Source of the DNA: CAUPWF01 sp036656795
GTDB taxonomy: Bacteria; Bacillota; Clostridia; Lachnospirales; Lachnospiraceae
Direction of reading: 5' to 3'
NCBI GenBank assembly: GCA_036656795.1
Contig: JAVXHR010000004.1
Coordinates: 45,884-109,883, forward strand
DNA length: 64,000 nt
Shown: piece after piece, positions 42,895 to 52,575 of the stretch
How positions within the stretch are numbered: the first letter of the stretch is position 1
How the letters are laid out: the number at the start of each line of letters is the position of its first letter
Position numbers and translations under genes: made by a program
Notes under the pieces: model-generated
Databases searched by the model: none
Told to the model about the DNA's origin: nothing
What the model saw: the letters and a program-made list of their open reading frames with translations, nothing else

Positions 42895-45800
42895 CTACGA
42901 AATAAACTCCGTTAAAGTCTCATATAACTGTCTGGGATCAATTGGTTTGGCAAGGTGTGTATTCATACCCGACTCTATACTTTTTTGAATATCCTCCGCA
43001 AAAGCGTTTGCAGTCATTGCAATAATTGGAATTCTTTTTGCTTTAGGGTGACTACAACTACGAATAGCACGGGTTGCTTCATATCCATTCATGATCGGCA
43101 TCTGAATGTCCATTAATATAGCATCAAATGTCTCCAACTCACTTTGCATAAAAGTTTCATAACCCAGTTGTCCGTTATTGACCGTCATAACCTCAATTCC
43201 TGCTTTTTCTAAAATTCTCGTTGCCACCAACTGATTCATAGGGTGATCCTCACAAAGTAGCACATGAGTACCCACTAAATTCCCCAATTTCTTTATTGAT
43301 TTTTCCTGTACTTCCTCCACCACATTCTCTGTATAACATAACGGAATCTCTATCACAAAAGTCGTTCCAACATTCATCGTACTTTTCACTGAAATTGTTC
43401 CGCCCATATAGTCTACAATACTCTTCACTATAGAAAGGCCCAACCCTGAACCTTCTACGTTAGATGTCATAACATTTTGCACACGATAAAATGGCTCAAA
43501 TATATGAAGTTGTTGTTCCGTACTAATGCCTATCCCTGTATCTGATATCTCAAAACGATACATACTAATATGTTTATGCGCCAATAATGATTCTGAAAGA
43601 TGGTATGTGATTTTTCCACCCTCCGGTGTAAATTTAAGTGCATTAGCCAAAATATTATCCATGACTCTATGTATTCTCACAATATCTCCATTGCAAACAT
43701 CATGAATAATATCTACCACCAGTTCTACCGTTTGCTGTTTTTTACCTGCCAGTGCCCTTGCTCTTCCGGCAGCAAGTTGCAATTGTTCTGAAAGCGAGAA
43801 TAATTCATTCGTTAGAACCATCTTCCCACTTTCAATACGGTTCATATCCAGAATGTCCGTAATCATTGAAAGTAGTAACGCTGAAGATTGCTGAATTACC
43901 TGCAAGCTTTCATGTACCTGCTGTGCATTGTCTTCCTCTTCAATTGCTAATTTACACATCCCTATAATGGCATTCATAGGTGTGCGAATATCATGACTCA
44001 TAGACGACAGGAACTGAGATTTTGAATTGTTTGCCTGTCGTGCAATCGCAAGTGATTCCAAGAGCGCTATCTTCTGTTTTTCCTCCTGTACCAACATGTC
44101 CGTCACATCTGCGCGACTAAACACAACTATTCCAGCTACCCGATCATGTATCGAAAACCTAGTTTGTTTTGTACGGATTTCACCATTTCCTTCTCGCAAA
44201 TGATAAGTGAATTCATAACTGTCCTTATGCTCCAGCTGTTGCATTACATACGTCATAGACATTTGTTCTGCATACAATTCCCGATCTTCTTCTATAATAT
44301 AATAATCTGTAGTACGTTGTATTGCCTCTGTATAGCAATAAGGTACTCCATACTGATACTCATTAAACAGTGCTATCTGGTTTTTACTATTATAAAATAC
44401 TACCGTACCTGAATGCAAATTGAGATGCGCAACAAAATCATAGCCCACCTGAATAACTGCATCTAAAACTTGTTCCTGCATCTTACTAGCAGAAACATCT
44501 GTCATTGTTAAAAATCCCATCAAGTCATTTGTCTTTGGTTGTAGTGCAATATTCACATGTGTTGAAATCCAACGAACGCCTTTCTCCTTTCCCAGAGAAA
44601 TAGTACAGTTAAAGTCAAGTTGTGTAATGCCTAAATCATAACTCTTTTTCATATTTTCATTTGCATATATTTTAAAAAACATATATTGTTGTTCTATATC
44701 CGGAATAAGCATTGCTATCTTGCGAAAGAACTCATCCCTCTCCATTCCAAAACGTTGCTCTAGATTTAGACCTGTTCGGTCTTCCAATTCCAATATCTGA
44801 TTATGTGTCACATTACAATGCCCCGCCAATATGACATTCTCTCCTAACGTACGATAACGATATCTAATTGCATTTTCATATTTTTGTTTTACTTCCATCT
44901 GATCTGTTACATCTACTGCACTGCCCAACGCATAAACCGGATCTCCTGTGCGATTGGGCAAGACTGTATATGTACATCTTTTCCACATATATTCCTGTAC
45001 ACGAGAATCCCATAATCTTACCGTTGTAGATACCTGTGGTTCTCCTTTATGTAGCTTTTTATAAAACTCCCGGAATTGCTCTACGTCCTGTGAATAACAT
45101 CTTTGCTTTTCAATTAGGCTCTCTGGCACATTTGGAATTTCTACATTTGGGATTCCATATACCTCTTCTGTATTATGATTTTGAATAATAGTATGCCGAG
45201 GCATATCATATAACCATGTATCAATCTTATTTTGTTCTAAAACAGTTGCAAATCGTTTTTCCAGTGCTTTATACTCATCAATATTCTCCGCAGTGGCAAT
45301 TGCCCAAAACGGCTGGTTATTTTCATTGAAAAGTGTTGTAAAACGTACTCGCTTCCACACTACATTTCCTATTGCATCAATCGTTTTAATATCCGCCTTA
45401 GCCGTAGGTGCTCCATTTTTAACTGCACAAATCAATGTGTTATACAAAGCGATACTATCTGGGTGAATGACCCCTGTCTCGTAAAGTCCCTCCGGATAAT
45501 TTTCGATTACTTCCTCCAAAGTATATTCGTTAACAGAAGTTGCATTTAAGTATGCACAACTGTTTGCAATATCAAATTCCCAATAAGCAAGTCCTGCATG
45601 GTCAATTGCAGCCGCCAATTTTTTTCGTGTTTTTGAAAGTTCAAATCTTGTTTGATTCCTTTCCGAAATATCCGCCAGATAGATAACATAGGCCGGAACT
45701 CCCATCCATTCTGTGGCATGCGTGGTAACTGAATAGTACTTGGATAAAAAATCTAAATATATTTCACTTGGTTCTCCCGACTTCATTATAGAAGAAACAA

Positions 45801-46053
45801 AACATTCCTTACAAGGACGGTCACGCTTCCACAGAACACAATAACATTTTTCTCCTAAATAATTCTCTATATTGACACTTGCAAATATTTTTTCCATCGC
45901 ACTATTTGCATACAATAACTTATGGGACGCCTTCTCTATTACATAGATGCCGTGAGAAGATTGAGACAAGATATCACCATAAAGCCGTAACTTATCTCCC
46001 TCTGCTCCTTTTTGTTTATCTTCATTACATAACGCATTCTCACTACTATTCAT
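42895..46053 (-). CDS. Multi-PAS hybrid histidine kinase
   Basis: 1052 residues, no membrane segments, so cytoplasmic. About five PAS-like domains cover residues 25-650; the first has cysteines spaced C-x10-C-x2-C (CYCVLWKRDRPCKEC). Then HisKA (SSMSHDIRTPMNAIIG, about 690), HATPase (NILANALKFTPEGG, DTGIGI, GSGLGLSIV) and a receiver (LLCEDHPMN, ILMDIQMPIMNGYE, HLAKPIDP). All catalytic boxes look intact. No DNA-binding or cyclic-di-GMP output domain. It is the last gene of the 17.5-kb operon, 30 bases after the split kinase gene; AAGGAA precedes the ATG. Confidence 0.92.
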   Translation of the reverse strand: MNSSENALCNEDKQKGAEGDKLRLYGDILSQSSHGIYVIEKASHKLLYANSAMEKIFASVNIENYLGEKCYCVLWKRDRPCKECFVSSIMKSGEPSEIYLDFLSKYYSVTTHATEWMGVPAYVIYLADISERNQTRFELSKTRKKLAAAIDHAGLAYWEFDIANSCAYLNATSVNEYTLEEVIENYPEGLYETGVIHPDSIALYNTLICAVKNGAPTAKADIKTIDAIGNVVWKRVRFTTLFNENNQPFWAIATAENIDEYKALEKRFATVLEQNKIDTWLYDMPRHTIIQNHNTEEVYGIPNVEIPNVPESLIEKQRCYSQDVEQFREFYKKLHKGEPQVSTTVRLWDSRVQEYMWKRCTYTVLPNRTGDPVYALGSAVDVTDQMEVKQKYENAIRYRYRTLGENVILAGHCNVTHNQILELEDRTGLNLEQRFGMERDEFFRKIAMLIPDIEQQYMFFKIYANENMKKSYDLGITQLDFNCTISLGKEKGVRWISTHVNIALQPKTNDLMGFLTMTDVSASKMQEQVLDAVIQVGYDFVAHLNLHSGTVVFYNSKNQIALFNEYQYGVPYCYTEAIQRTTDYYIIEEDRELYAEQMSMTYVMQQLEHKDSYEFTYHLREGNGEIRTKQTRFSIHDRVAGIVVFSRADVTDMLVQEEKQKIALLESLAIARQANNSKSQFLSSMSHDIRTPMNAIIGMCKLAIEEEDNAQQVHESLQVIQQSSALLLSMITDILDMNRIESGKMVLTNELFSLSEQLQLAAGRARALAGKKQQTVELVVDIIHDVCNGDIVRIHRVMDNILANALKFTPEGGKITYHLSESLLAHKHISMYRFEISDTGIGISTEQQLHIFEPFYRVQNVMTSNVEGSGLGLSIVKSIVDYMGGTISVKSTMNVGTTFVIEIPLCYTENVVEEVQEKSIKKLGNLVGTHVLLCEDHPMNQLVATRILEKAGIEVMTVNNGQLGYETFMQSELETFDAILMDIQMPIMNGYEATRAIRSCSHPKAKRIPIIAMTANAFAEDIQKSIESGMNTHLAKPIDPRQLYETLTEFIS

Positions 46054-46083
46054 AAGAAATTCCTTCTTTCCGACACTTGCTTG

Positions 46084-49000
46084 TTATATTTGAAACAATT
46101 CATATAGCGTCTGATAAAGCAACTCCGCCTCAATAGGCTTGGCAAGGTGAACATTCATACCTGCATTTTTTGATTTTATAATGTCCTCATCAAAAGCATT
46201 GGCCGACATAGCGACAATTGGTACTGCTTTTGCCCACGGGTTATCCAAATTGCGAATCGCTTCTGTAGATTGTAGTCCGTCCATTATTGGCATTCTAATA
46301 TCCATAAGAATTACATCATACGTATGTTCCGGTGCATTTGCAAATAATTCTAGTCCTATCTTCCCGTTTTCTGCCACATCTACACTGGCATGTTTAAACT
46401 CCAAAAGCTTGCGTGCTACCATAATATTGAGTTGATGATCCTCTACAAGCAATACTCTCTTGCCACTAAAGTCATAGTTTTCATAGTGGATTTTACGGGA
46501 CATCTCTGTATCTGTTTTGGTTTCATATTCCGGAATCCCAAATGGAATTTGCACCCGAAAAGTTGTCCCTTTCCCAAGCACACTCTCTACTATAATTTCT
46601 CCACCCATCAACTCTACAAGATTCTTTGAGATTGCTAACCCCAGACCACTTCCACCATAACCGGAACGAATGCCTCCATGCTCCTGAGCAAATGGCTTGA
46701 AGATATCCGGCAGAAATTTTTTCCCAATTCCAATCCCCGTATCGCTAATTGTAAAACAGATATTAGCACAGGTTTCGGTTTTATCTATTTGTGAAATATC
46801 CAAACTAACGGTTCCACCTTGTGGAGTAAACTTGATTGCATTGGTAAGAATATTGATTAATACTTGTTGAAGTCGAACACCATCACCTATATAACTATTC
46901 CTACAACACTCAAATCTTGTTACAATATACTTCACATTTTTCTCTGTTGCCTGAATCTGAATAATACTACTAATAGAGTCCAAAAAAGGTTGACATACAA
47001 TTAATTCTTCTTTCAGCGTTACCTTTCCTCGTTCTATTTTGGACATATCTAAGATATCATTCAATAATTGCAGTAAATAACGAGAGGCATATTGTGATTT
47101 TTCTATACACTCTTTGATTGATATTGGGTCATTCAAGCATTGCATTGCCAGTTGATCCATTCCCATAATTGCATTCATCGGTGTTCTAATCTCATGACTA
47201 ATGCGAGAAAGGAATTCTGATTTTGCTGCATTGGCACACTCTGCCATCTCGACTGCAGCAACCAACTCTTGATTCTTCTTTTCTTGCTCTTTTACAGCTG
47301 CTGTAATATCCACTCTTGTCATAAGAATACTTTTTATTTCACGATTGATATAACTGAACCGAAGTTGTTTTTTGCAAGTCCCTTGTCCCACGTCCGGTGT
47401 CCCATAGAAAACACTGTATGTAGCTTGATTTTCAAGTTGTGCAAGAATGTTTCTACGTGTGATTTCTTCTAACACGCGGGGGACATCCTCCGGAGAAACA
47501 AACTGACGCACATAGTCTTGAGTCTCCTTTTCAAAATTCGTACTTNNNNNNNNNNNNNNNNNNNNNNNNNNNNNNNNNNNNNNNNNNNNNNNNNNNNNNN
47601 NNNNNNNNNNNNNNNNNNNNNNNNNNNNNNNNNNNNNNNNNNNNNCGGAGAAACAAACTGACGCACATAGTCTTGAGTCTCCTTTTCAAAATTCGTACTT
47701 TCATTGGCATAATCGTGACCAAAATTTTTTTCACTATAACGAATTGCCGAATCTCGCAGTACATCTATAACCACTAAAAAATCATAATCTGTTTTTACAA
47801 TCGTATCCATAATATACTGCATAGTCCGCTCATTAGTGATATCTCTAGAATACAAAAATGCAACAATATCGTTATTTTCCTTTTTCATCATATGCACTGT
47901 TACCATCGTCCAGTACCTACGGTTCCCAATTTTACGGGTCATCTCTATAGACAACGTGGTTTCACCATTTTCAAATTGGCGAAGAAGTGCTTCTCGATTA
48001 AAAATCGCCCTGCATTGTTCTATTTGGTTAGATGCAATTTTTGTATACAAATAGTCAAAATATGCTTGTACTGTTTTGGCTTTCTCCATATTATCTGCTA
48101 CTTCTGGAAATACACTCTTATAATCTAGAATAATATCCTTAGTCAAATTCACATTAATAGATGCCATAGTTGCCTTTTGCATCGCTTCCCGATAAGACAA
48201 TTCATCACGATATCGTTTTTCTGCTTCTTTTTCCTTTGTAATATCTCGTCCCACACAATAGGCCTTAACCGGATTGCCGGCATCATCAAAGGCATTGGTG
48301 TAAATGACACGTTCACACCAGAACTCTTCCTCCGGGTGATTGCGAATCCAAAGATCTGCTGTTACCTCATTTTCACCATTTTTAAGATTTTCTACCATTT
48401 CAAGTAACAACGGAGCACTCTCTTTACTAATATGGCCCCCCGAGATAGCTGTATCTATATAATTGGGTATAATATTGCTTTTCACATTTATTTTAGGAGA
48501 TTTAGAAAATATAGTCATAGTATCCGTATTATAATCATATTCCCATATATTAATATTAGCAGACCGAACCGCTGCCGCATAACGAGATTCACTTTCCCGA
48601 AGTGCATACTCTGTTTGAATTTGTTCATGAATATCTGTAAAAACTGTATATAGGACAGGTGTTCCGTCTAATTGCTCCATTACTTGTCCTGACACACGCA
48701 TCCAACGATAACTACCATCTTTTTGACGCACACGATGAGTGTACTCAAATTTATTATTTTCCTTACGCGCTTTCTCAACCGCTTTTATAATCCCTTGTCT
48801 ATCGTCCGGATGAAATACATCTAATGTTGAATTACGGGTTGCATCAACGTATTCTTCTCTAGTCATACCACAGAGTTCATACACCCGTCCACTAATGAAG
48901 ATTGGAGTAAAAGTTTCATTAAGCTGATACATCCCAACACCACCGGGTACGGAATTCACTAAACTTTCATACTTTTGCACACCTGACAGAATTGCAGCCT

Positions 49001-49388
49001 CCTGTTGTTTCTGAGTAGTAATATCAGTATAGTAGGCAAAGATTAACTCCACACCATTTTCGTCCAACATATGTTGCGAATTTTGATTCACCCATAAGAT
49101 GCCCCCATCTTTTTTCACCACCCGATAGGAAACCTCATAAGGCTCATAAATGCCAATACGCGTAGGCGCAGCTTCTTGCAGCCTTTGCAAATCTTCAAAA
49201 TAGATACACTTCCAAGCAGAGTGTTGATAAGTCTTGATAAAATCCTCCATATCATCAAATCCGAGCATCTTTGTGAACATCTCATTGGTATATAGAATTT
49301 TAAGTTCCGGGCTTTCTTCAATAATTGCAACTCCTATTGGAAGGGATAGATTCATCAATGTTGCTTTCATTTCATTTAGATTTTTCAT
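46084..49388 (-). CDS. Multi-PAS hybrid histidine kinase, split by an assembly gap
   Basis: The gene appears as two pieces (49388 to 47646 and 47490 to 46084) around 100 unknown bases. If one of the two identical 55-bp gap ends is dropped, the frame runs through without a break (QDYVRQFVSP, then EDVPRVLEEI), giving about 1049 residues, like its neighbours. Domains: five PAS-like regions (about 5-680), HisKA (SRISHEIRTPMNAIMGMD), HATPase (NILTNAIKFTPQGG, DTGIGIG, GSGLGLAIS) and a receiver (LLVEDHQLN, ILMDIRMPIMDG, HLAKPIEAE). The 5' end has AGGAGGTG and starts one base after the previous stop. Confidence 0.88.
47491..47545 (+). repeat. 55-bp gap-end duplicate, left copy
   Basis: Identical base for base to 47646-47700 on the other side of the N run. 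Most simply the same genomic sequence at both contig ends. Confidence 0.9.
47546..47645. other. Assembly gap (100 N)
   Basis: Exactly 100 unknown bases, a conventional scaffold-gap length rather than a measured size. Flanked by identical 55-bp sequences, which is what a 55-mer graph assembler leaves at the ends of neighbouring contigs. The true gap is probably negative (overlap), not missing sequence. Confidence 0.9.
47646..47700 (+). repeat. 55-bp gap-end duplicate, right copy
   Basis: Second copy of the 55-bp sequence at 47491-47545. It holds codons for the kinase segment NFEKETQDYVRQFVSP on the minus strand. Confidence 0.9.
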
Positions 49389-49389
49389 C

Positions 49390-52300
49390 TCACACCTCCT
49401 CTCGATTTAGAAAGTATTGTATTGTTTGATACAAAATTTGTGGTTCAATAGGTTTTGCAAGATGTGCATTCATACCGGCATCCTTTGTTTTTTCAATATC
49501 CTCATCAAAAGCATTGGCTGTCATAGCAATAATTGGAATTGTGGTTGCATCACCTTTACGCATCTGTCTGATGGACTTTGTAGCCGTTAAGCCGTCCATC
49601 ACCGGCATTCGAATATCCATGAGAATCGCATCATAATACCCAACCTTTGTCTGGGCAAAAATCTCAATTGCACGTAGTCCATTCTCAGCAATTTCCACCT
49701 CCAAATGCTTTGCACTCAATAGCTTTTTTGCCACCTCGATATTAAGTAGATGATCTTCCACTAACAGTACACGTTTTCCAGAAAAATCATAATCGTAAGG
49801 CTTAATCGGTAATAAAGAACGCTCTTTTTCACTATATATCTTCTCAAACACCAATCCAAGGGAAGACTGAAACAGTGGTTTGGAAATAAGCATATTGACA
49901 CCAGCCTCTTTTGCCTCTACTTCAATTGCAGCCCAATCATAAGCTGTTATTATAATAATAGTGACCTCCGGGCCAACAATCTTACGAATTTGTTTGGTTG
50001 TCTCAATGCCATCCATATCCGGCATCTTCCAATCTACTAAAATAATATCGTAAGCGCTGTTCCTTTTCCGCTTCTCCCTTACTACCTCTACTGCCCTTGC
50101 CCCAGATGCCACATAGTCCGCCTTAATGCACATATCCTGCAAGATCTCCTGAGTATGGCGACAGACAATAATATCATCATCCACAATCAACGCTCTAAGT
50201 TTCTCCAAATGCAGTTGTACATTTGATTGCAATAGCTGTTTACTCCGTTCTTGAATACCAAGCTTTACCTCTACTATAAACTCGCTACCTACGCCCTCAA
50301 TGCTATTAACATTAATTTTTCCACCCATCAGATTGACTAAATTATTGCAAATGGCAAGTCCAAGACCGGTGCCTCCATATGGTGTTGTAGAACCGCTGCA
50401 CTGCTGTTCAAATGGCTCAAAAAGCTGTGGCAGAAACTTTTCGTTAATACCAATTCCTGTATCGTTTATTGTGAATTTCATCAATGCTTCATTCTGTCCT
50501 ATTTTTTCCTGATGAATCATAAACTGCACCTTTCCTCCTGCAGGTGTGAACTTTATTGCATTAGCGATGATATTAACCAATATCTGTTGCAATTTCATAG
50601 CATCTCCAATGTATATATCCTCTGTATAACTGGTAAGAATCGCATCATATTCAATTCCCTTTTGTTGAGCCTGTGTATAACATATACTATTAACCCCTTT
50701 TATAAACTCCTCGAAAGGAATCTCGTCATGATGGATAAACACCTTCCCACTTTCTATACGTGACATATCCAGAACATCATTAATAAGCGATAGTAAAAAC
50801 CGAGCAGAAATACCCACTTTAGACAAATATTCTGACACTTGCTCCGGATCATTTACACAGCCTGCTGCCAAAGCAGACATTCCTATGATCGTATTCATCG
50901 GGGTTCTGATTTCATGACTCATACGAGAAAGAAATTCAGATTTTGCAGTACTGGCCTGTTGCGCTGCTATCAATGCATCTCTCAGTGCTTCATTCTTTTG
51001 CTGCTCTTCATTATAAAGCACTGTGATATCGGTTCGAGCCGCAATAATTTTCTTCCTTTTTTCATCTAGATACGAAAATTGGAGTTTCTTACGGCTGATA
51101 CTACCGTCTAATTCCTTCACGCGACAATAGGTCGTATATATCTCTTGATTTTCCAACTGTTCCAAGAGATTTTCATAGGACAAATCATATATATTTTGCT
51201 CAATATCCTCCTCTACCAAGAACTTTCGTGCATACTGCTCCACCTCATCTTTATAATTACTTGCATAAAATGATGGAAGTGGTGTTTTATTCTTTGTCTT
51301 GGAAAATATCGTATATCCATCAGTAACCATATCAAGCATTGCCAGATAATCATAATCCATATTGACTACTGTATCTACTAATGCTTGATTTGTTTTTTTC
51401 TGATCTATATCTGCTGCGTAGATATACGCCTCTACATCACCATTCTTTGGATTTAAGAACATATCCAATTCTATTCTAACCCAAAGAGGTGGACGATTCT
51501 CAAAATCTACATAAGATTCCTTTGTAAAACTCGTTTTACCCTTATAAAAATTTTTCAACATGTTTTTGCGATTAAATATTTTTTTGTATTCTTTTAATTC
51601 CTCTGGTTCTATATGCGTGGTATATTCTCGCGCAAAAAAACCATCTACGGTTCCATTTCCTTGAAACGTCAGAATTTTGGGATTATCGCTTTGTCCATCC
51701 TCACACGTATTCTTAGTTAAATTCATTTTATAAGAACCAAGCACATCCTGATTATGTATTTGACGCCATTTACTTTCCTCACGATAGCGCTCTTCCAATC
51801 GGATCCGTTCTGAGACGTCCATTCCGGTACCAATTGCCTGCACCGGTTTTCCATCCTCATCAAATAGCGTGGTATAAGATATCTCATACCACCACCAGTT
51901 ATCATGAGCTTCATTCCACCAACGACCAATACTGCTAGCCGTTTTTTCCCCCTCATAAATCTTACGAAACATCTCCAACATAGCCGGTGCATCCTCTTGG
52001 CATAACAAACTATTTGGTCCAATATATACTTCCGGCACATTCTGAATTGTAGTATATGTATCAAATGACGTCTTGTGAGTGGCATTATTCATATCATAAA
52101 TCATCTTACTCTTAAGATCGAACATCCAGATTGTTACTCCACACTGTTTCGCCGCCTGTACATAATTCTTCGCTAAGTTTTTATAGGAACTAATATTCTC
52201 TGCAATTCCTGTAGCGCTCACCGGCTTACCGGTTTCATCAAACTCCGTATGATATTGGATTTTCTTCCAAATAGGAGCCCCACCCTCTATCACTAAAATT

Positions 52301-52575
52301 TCATTGACAAGATCTGGTTCTCCTGCCTTTATGCGTTCATGCATCCTCAACCATTCTGTAACACTGTTTTTATGAATCAGACCCAGACTAATCAGCTTCT
52401 GTGGGTAGTTATCCCACGATTTCAAATCAACAAGGTCCTCCATAATATTTGTTCCCGGTGCTGCGCTATTATCTCCCGGATAATAGGTCCAGTATTGAAT
52501 TCCACATTTTTTTAAAATCATAGTAGTCATATTATTTGATTCCATCTTCTCATATTCTTTTTTATTTTTCTCCAT
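49390..52575 (-). CDS. Multi-PAS hybrid histidine kinase with two receiver domains
   Basis: 1061 residues, cytoplasmic. Several PAS-like domains (about 10-520), HisKA (SRMSHEIRTPMNTIIGMS), HATPase (NIIANAIKFTPAGG, DTGIGI, GTGLGLAIC), then two receivers: the first LIVDDDIIV with ILVDWKMPDMDG, the second LLVEDHLLN with ILMDIRMPVMDG and HLAKPIEPQ. Both aspartates are present. I chose the ATG at 52575 with GAGGTGG upstream; it overlaps the preceding stop by 14 bases. Closely related in sequence to the split kinase gene that follows, suggesting tandem duplication. Confidence 0.9.
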   Translation of the reverse strand: MEKNKKEYEKMESNNMTTMILKKCGIQYWTYYPGDNSAAPGTNIMEDLVDLKSWDNYPQKLISLGLIHKNSVTEWLRMHERIKAGEPDLVNEILVIEGGAPIWKKIQYHTEFDETGKPVSATGIAENISSYKNLAKNYVQAAKQCGVTIWMFDLKSKMIYDMNNATHKTSFDTYTTIQNVPEVYIGPNSLLCQEDAPAMLEMFRKIYEGEKTASSIGRWWNEAHDNWWWYEISYTTLFDEDGKPVQAIGTGMDVSERIRLEERYREESKWRQIHNQDVLGSYKMNLTKNTCEDGQSDNPKILTFQGNGTVDGFFAREYTTHIEPEELKEYKKIFNRKNMLKNFYKGKTSFTKESYVDFENRPPLWVRIELDMFLNPKNGDVEAYIYAADIDQKKTNQALVDTVVNMDYDYLAMLDMVTDGYTIFSKTKNKTPLPSFYASNYKDEVEQYARKFLVEEDIEQNIYDLSYENLLEQLENQEIYTTYCRVKELDGSISRKKLQFSYLDEKRKKIIAARTDITVLYNEEQQKNEALRDALIAAQQASTAKSEFLSRMSHEIRTPMNTIIGMSALAAGCVNDPEQVSEYLSKVGISARFLLSLINDVLDMSRIESGKVFIHHDEIPFEEFIKGVNSICYTQAQQKGIEYDAILTSYTEDIYIGDAMKLQQILVNIIANAIKFTPAGGKVQFMIHQEKIGQNEALMKFTINDTGIGINEKFLPQLFEPFEQQCSGSTTPYGGTGLGLAICNNLVNLMGGKINVNSIEGVGSEFIVEVKLGIQERSKQLLQSNVQLHLEKLRALIVDDDIIVCRHTQEILQDMCIKADYVASGARAVEVVREKRKRNSAYDIILVDWKMPDMDGIETTKQIRKIVGPEVTIIIITAYDWAAIEVEAKEAGVNMLISKPLFQSSLGLVFEKIYSEKERSLLPIKPYDYDFSGKRVLLVEDHLLNIEVAKKLLSAKHLEVEIAENGLRAIEIFAQTKVGYYDAILMDIRMPVMDGLTATKSIRQMRKGDATTIPIIAMTANAFDEDIEKTKDAGMNAHLAKPIEPQILYQTIQYFLNREEV

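Noticed and set aside
47469..47764. Apparent frameshift and extra reading frames across the N run
   Set aside because: They arise from translating through Ns and the duplicated 55-bp ends; the joined frame is continuous.
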